Shown: positions 60,884 through 64,000 of the stretch, in pieces
Layout: each line of letters begins with the position of its first letter
Position numbering within the stretch: position 1 is the stretch's first letter
NCBI GenBank assembly: GCA_020635955.1
Contig: JACJYW010000010.1
Span: forward strand, 62,001-126,000
DNA from: Crocinitomicaceae bacterium
GTDB taxonomy: Bacteria > Bacteroidota > Bacteroidia > Flavobacteriales_D > Crocinitomicaceae
Length of the DNA: 64,000 nt
Direction: 5' to 3'
Translations under genes and position numbers: made by a program
The notes under the pieces: model-generated
The model's database searches: none
Seen by the model: the letters and a program-made list of their open reading frames with translations, nothing else
Told to the model about the DNA's origin: nothing

Positions 60884-61279
60884 ATGGCTAAGAAGACAAT
60901 ACTTTGTTTAGATGATGAACGTACCATTTTAACCAGTTTAAAGGGACAGTTAAAACGAAATTTTGGTTCTGAATACGGTTATGAATTTGCAGAAAGTCCG
61001 GATGAGGCTTTGGATCTTATAGAAGAATTGGTAGAAGATGATATTGAGATCTTATTGATCGTTTCTGACTGGTTGATGCCAGAGATGAAAGGAGATGAGT
61101 TTTTGATCAAAGTACACGAGAAGTTTCCTAAGATCGTGAAGGTTATGCTCACTGGTCAGGCCGATAATGAAGCAGTTGAGAGAGCAGAGAAAGAGGCTAA
61201 TTTGTATAAGTGCTTGCAAAAACCCTGGACAGAGGAAGAATTAATTTCAACCATTAGAAGCGGAATTGCATTGTTGTAA
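60884..61279 (+). CDS. response regulator, single receiver domain
   Basis: 131 residues. It is a CheY-like receiver without output domain: ILCLDDERTIL supplies the acidic pocket, SDWLMPEMKGDEF the phosphorylated Asp62, LTGQAD the Thr and KPW the Lys. The start is two bases after the histidine kinase gene. Such stand-alone receivers often pass phosphate onward or act as phosphate sinks; the next gene encodes a very similar receiver fused to a phosphatase. Confidence 0.9.
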   Translation: MAKKTILCLDDERTILTSLKGQLKRNFGSEYGYEFAESPDEALDLIEELVEDDIEILLIVSDWLMPEMKGDEFLIKVHEKFPKIVKVMLTGQADNEAVERAEKEANLYKCLQKPWTEEELISTIRSGIALL

Positions 61280-61282
61280 AAA

Positions 61283-62620
61283 GTGAAAAAGCCAACCATC
61301 ATATGCGTTGATGACGAGAGAATGATCTTGAACAGTCTCCGTTCTCAGTTGCGCAGGCATTTGGGAACGAATTTTTCTGTGGAGACCGTTGAAAGTGGAG
61401 ATGAAGCTTTAGAGTTATTCATTGAATTGCGTGATGATGGATATCCTATTCCCGTGATCATTTCAGATCAGATCATGCCTGGTATGAAAGGGGATGAATT
61501 GCTTTCGAAACTAAATAAGTTGGATGCTTCAGTAAAAAAGATTCTTCTCACCGGACAGGCGAGCATTGAGGCGGTTGGTAATGCCATCAACAATGCCAGT
61601 TTATACCGATACATGTCTAAGCCCTGGGAAATTGAAGATTTGAATCTTACAGTTACCGAGGCGATCAATAGTTTTTTTAAAGAGAATGAACTGCGTAAAT
61701 CAGAGAAAGCTAGGGAAGAGCTGATCAATGAACTGAAGGCTGTAAATGAATCTCTTGAAGAGAAAGTGCTGCAGAGAACGCAAACATTGGAACAAAAGAA
61801 CAGAGACATTACTTCCAGTATTAATTATGCTAAATTGATTCAGGATTCGATTCTGCCTTCAAAGGAAAAGATAAAGAATGTTCTTCCGGATTCGTTCGTC
61901 TTATACCAACCTAAGGATATCGTTAGTGGTGATTTTTATTGGGTCAATCACAATAAGGAAATGGACAAGATCTATTTCTCAGTGGCTGATTCTACCGGTC
62001 ATGGAGTGCCAGGAGCCTTTATGAGCATCATTGGTTCTTCCTTGTTCAATGAAGCAGTTAAAACAGACACTTTTATAAAACCTAATGAGATCTTTAATCA
62101 CGTTAGAGATGGAATTATCAAGGTTTTGAATCAGAAACAAACTGCCCAAAAAGACGGTATTGATGCTGCTATGGTGAGTTTTGACAAAGTGAAGCGAACT
62201 CTTTATTTTTCGGGTGCATTTAACCCTTTATATCTCATTAGGAATTCATCACAACCATTGGTTACTATTGACGGATCTGTTATTGAGCCGGATATGGATC
62301 TTGATGGAAAAAAATTATACGCTATTAATGGTGATAAACAGCCATTAGCGCATCACGCAGATGCTAATGATGGGTTCACCGTTCATAAGTTGCAGGCTGA
62401 AAAAGGTGATGAAGTTTTCTTATTCAGTGATGGTTTCGTTGATCAGTTTGGTGGCGCTTTGAATAAAAAGTACATGCGAAAACGCTTCAAACAATTGCTG
62501 TTATCAGTCTTTGGAAAGCCTAATCACGAACAGGAATCTACGCTACTTAAAGAATTCAACAACTGGAAAGGTCAGTTTGAACAAGTAGATGATATTTGCG
62601 TAATGGGTGTGAGAATATAA
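61283..62620 (+). CDS. response regulator with SpoIIE/PP2C output
   Basis: 445 residues from GTG. A receiver domain (1-130: ICVDDERMIL, phosphorylated Asp62 in SDQIMPGMKGDE, LTGQAS, KPW) and a coiled coil lead to a SpoIIE phosphatase (about 175-445: GDFYW, ADSTGHGVPGA, KDGID, SDGFVDQFGG, DDICVMGV). Phosphorylation by the histidine kinase upstream should tune the phosphatase, like RssB/SiaA-type partner-switching systems. The final codons are duplicated twice in the DNA just behind the gene. Confidence 0.92.
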   Translation: MKKPTIICVDDERMILNSLRSQLRRHLGTNFSVETVESGDEALELFIELRDDGYPIPVIISDQIMPGMKGDELLSKLNKLDASVKKILLTGQASIEAVGNAINNASLYRYMSKPWEIEDLNLTVTEAINSFFKENELRKSEKAREELINELKAVNESLEEKVLQRTQTLEQKNRDITSSINYAKLIQDSILPSKEKIKNVLPDSFVLYQPKDIVSGDFYWVNHNKEMDKIYFSVADSTGHGVPGAFMSIIGSSLFNEAVKTDTFIKPNEIFNHVRDGIIKVLNQKQTAQKDGIDAAMVSFDKVKRTLYFSGAFNPLYLIRNSSQPLVTIDGSVIEPDMDLDGKKLYAINGDKQPLAHHADANDGFTVHKLQAEKGDEVFLFSDGFVDQFGGALNKKYMRKRFKQLLLSVFGKPNHEQESTLLKEFNNWKGQFEQVDDICVMGVRI

Positions 62621-62814
62621 TTCGAACAACCATTTAAGCAGTCCTCACCAAAAACCGATCTTTTCAGATCGCGGTTCGTCTTCAGAAACATTCGTTTCTT
62701 TTTCCTGAGCCCGTCGAAGGGTAATGGGTGTGAGAATATAATTCGAACAACCATTTAAGCAGTTTATCCTGATCCGTCAACTGACGGACGAAGGGTAATG
62801 GGTGTGAGAATTTA
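62601..62814 (+). repeat. duplicated 3' end of the phosphatase gene separated by repeat inserts
   Basis: The last 20 coding bases of the gene with the following 22 bases (TAATGGGTGTGAGAATATAA ... CATTTAAGCAGT, 62601-62642) recur at 62722-62763, and the first 19 recur at 62796-62814. Between them lie inserts of about 79 and 32 bases; both end in CGAAGGG and contain pieces of the dispersed family (CCTGAGCCCGTCGAAGGG; CCGTCAACTGACGGACGAAG). Confidence 0.9.
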
Positions 62815-62819
62815 GCCTA

Positions 62820-63425
62820 TCAGCTCTTCTCGTCAATCAATTTGAACATAAAACCAACCACTCTTTCAAATGAATCAAACTGTTTTTGATTCGGAAGTGG
62901 TCCGTAGTTATAGTAAGATAAGGTACCATCTTTAGCATGAATGGAGCTTTTTAAGTCACTTCCAATTTGTCTTAATTCTTCCTGCAATTTGAAATTGAAG
63001 AATGATCTGAATTTATCCTCTTCTTTACTCTTGATAAGGAACTTCTTGTCAAATTCAGCATCTCCGAATTCAATGTCTTTCATTCCTAATAGTTTTCCAG
63101 TTTTGCTAAAAATATGCTCTTTTCCTATTTTAAAATCAAAGTCAAAAGGTGTGTTTCTAAAATTCACGTAGGTAACTACCTGCTTGTTTTTACCACTGCC
63201 TTGCATTTGTTCATAGATCTCAAATTGACATCCCTTGTAATCTCCTTTTACCGAATTTAGCATGACCAACATATACTTATTGGAGGTATGTTGTAGGTTG
63301 TGTTTATTTGCAAAGTCAGAGAAAAACTGAATTTTACGCTTATTGATCTTTTTGGTGTATTTAACCGCCCAAACAATGATACCAACAAAGGCACCTAATG
63401 ATAAAATGAGAATGACTATTTCCAT
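62820..63425 (-). CDS. hypothetical protein with one membrane helix
   Basis: 201 residues. One N-terminal membrane helix (EIVILILSLGAFVGIIVWAV) is followed by a cytoplasmic mixed domain (DYKGCQFEIYEQMQGSGKNK, YVNFRNTPFDFDFKIGKE, FERVVGFMFKLIDE at the end). Related single-helix proteins of this layout are annotated as hypothetical in Bacteroidota. No family is named with confidence. Confidence 0.7.
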   Translation of the reverse strand: MEIVILILSLGAFVGIIVWAVKYTKKINKRKIQFFSDFANKHNLQHTSNKYMLVMLNSVKGDYKGCQFEIYEQMQGSGKNKQVVTYVNFRNTPFDFDFKIGKEHIFSKTGKLLGMKDIEFGDAEFDKKFLIKSKEEDKFRSFFNFKLQEELRQIGSDLKSSIHAKDGTLSYYNYGPLPNQKQFDSFERVVGFMFKLIDEKS

Positions 63426-63442
63426 GAGGTAAAGATAATTTT

Positions 63443-64000
63443 TTAATTCACTTTGGCGGCTTGTATCTTGATCTTGCGCCCGTTAAGTGATTTCAATTCT
63501 TTATTTTGACATGCAATTTGACCATTAACAAAGACATAATCTATTCCATTTGAGAACTGATTCGGGTTGGCCATGGTAGCGGCACCATTGATCTTTGCTT
63601 TATCAAAAATGACAACATCAGCCCAATAATTATCCTGCAATTTGCCGCGCATCATTAATGCCGGACGCAATAATTGAGTAGGTAATTCAGTGATCTTGTA
63701 TAAAATACTTTCCAGGGGAATTCCAATGTCCTGAAAATGGCGGATGGCCGTTCCAAAACATCCTGCACCTCTCGGATGATTGTTCGCTCTTACTGATCTT
63801 TCTATTCCTCCATCTGAACCTACTAAACAAAAATCTTCCTTGATCGCAAGATCAACGGTGGCATTTAAGGGCATGGTGCCCTGAGGTACAGCTACAAGAA
63901 TTCCTGCTTTTTGTCTTAATTCATTAAATCTTGCTTCGGTTAGTTTTTCACCTGTTCCAACAACGGTTAGATCTGAATAATTCAATTTATATCTTTCCCG
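63443..64000 (-). CDS. N-acyl-D-amino-acid deacylase (D-aminoacylase) C-terminal part, cut by window edge
   Basis: The frame is open to the right edge; 185 residues are visible. The pattern SDGGIERSVRANNHPRGAGC, then ESILYKITELPTQLLRPALM, WADVVIFDKAKING, and NGIDYVFVNGQIACQN is the C-terminal third of D-aminoacylase-type amidohydrolases, including the Asp of the metal site (GSDGG) and the small beta domain. The N-terminal zinc-binding half lies outside the window, so activity cannot be judged. D-amino-acid derivatives or cell-wall fragments are likely substrates. Confidence 0.85.
   Translation of the reverse strand, partial: RERYKLNYSDLTVVGTGEKLTEARFNELRQKAGILVAVPQGTMPLNATVDLAIKEDFCLVGSDGGIERSVRANNHPRGAGCFGTAIRHFQDIGIPLESILYKITELPTQLLRPALMMRGKLQDNYWADVVIFDKAKINGAATMANPNQFSNGIDYVFVNGQIACQNKELKSLNGRKIKIQAAKVN

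Noticed and set aside
1..64000. tRNA or rRNA genes
   Set aside because: No cloverleaf with the usual conserved T-arm (GGTTCRA) and anticodon structure, and no rRNA-like sequence, was noticed by eye; a covariance search was not possible.

Overview
The window looks like a chromosome segment of a Bacteroidota bacterium, most likely Flavobacteriales. The support is type IX secretion C-terminal domains, SusC-like TonB receptor architecture, many Cys-lipidated proteins, AT-rich DNA, very few Shine-Dalgarno sites, TAnnTTTG-like promoter cores and a PP2C/SpoIIE family typical of this group. The family or genus cannot be fixed from the sequence alone. No rRNA, tRNA, CRISPR array, integrase or prophage was seen.

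Layout. 1-17 kb: small DUF proteins, a TPR-CHAT protease, secreted proteins (LamG, LVIVD, GH16), a TPR-LuxR regulator, a DUF2202 ferritin-like lipoprotein, a first SpoIIE phosphatase and an S41 peptidase. 17-28 kb: an accessory zone with a second SpoIIE phosphatase, a gene present as one full and two broken copies, a PemK/MazF-like toxin with a 262-residue partner, a REP-associated transposase flanked by hairpin repeats, and cassette-like units (PD-(D/E)XK nuclease plus MORN protein; a secreted protein) separated by long hairpin sites. 28-37 kb: mfd and a two-propeller SpoIIE lipoprotein. 37-56 kb: core genes (fbp, purQ, nrdBA, comF-like, bacilliredoxin, M42 peptidase) and a Fur-family regulator facing a TonB receptor across a three-operator region. 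56-64 kb: a SiaC-like regulator, dxs, a histidine kinase/response regulator/SpoIIE operon, and a D-aminoacylase running off the right edge.

The recurring theme is signalling through SpoIIE-type phosphatases. Four intact genes share one catalytic domain but carry different sensors (TPR, YfiR-like, beta-propellers, receiver domain), and all four seem to begin with GTG. A fifth survives only as a C-terminal stub behind the CHAT gene. A SiaC/DUF1987 protein, a known kind of phosphatase target, lies in the same window.

The second theme is repeats. A dispersed palindromic family (arms resembling CTTCGACAAGCTCAGGATGAC or GTCATTTCGA..TCGAAATGAC) fills most long intergenic gaps. It has also entered mfd in frame and is associated with duplications of the 3' end of a SpoIIE gene. 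Heptamer arrays (TCTANNN) and attC-like hairpins form two further repeat classes. The best candidates for undescribed biology are the cassette zone at 25.0-27.3 kb, the toxin with its unfamiliar partner at 21.7-22.8 kb, and the SpoIIE/SiaC network.
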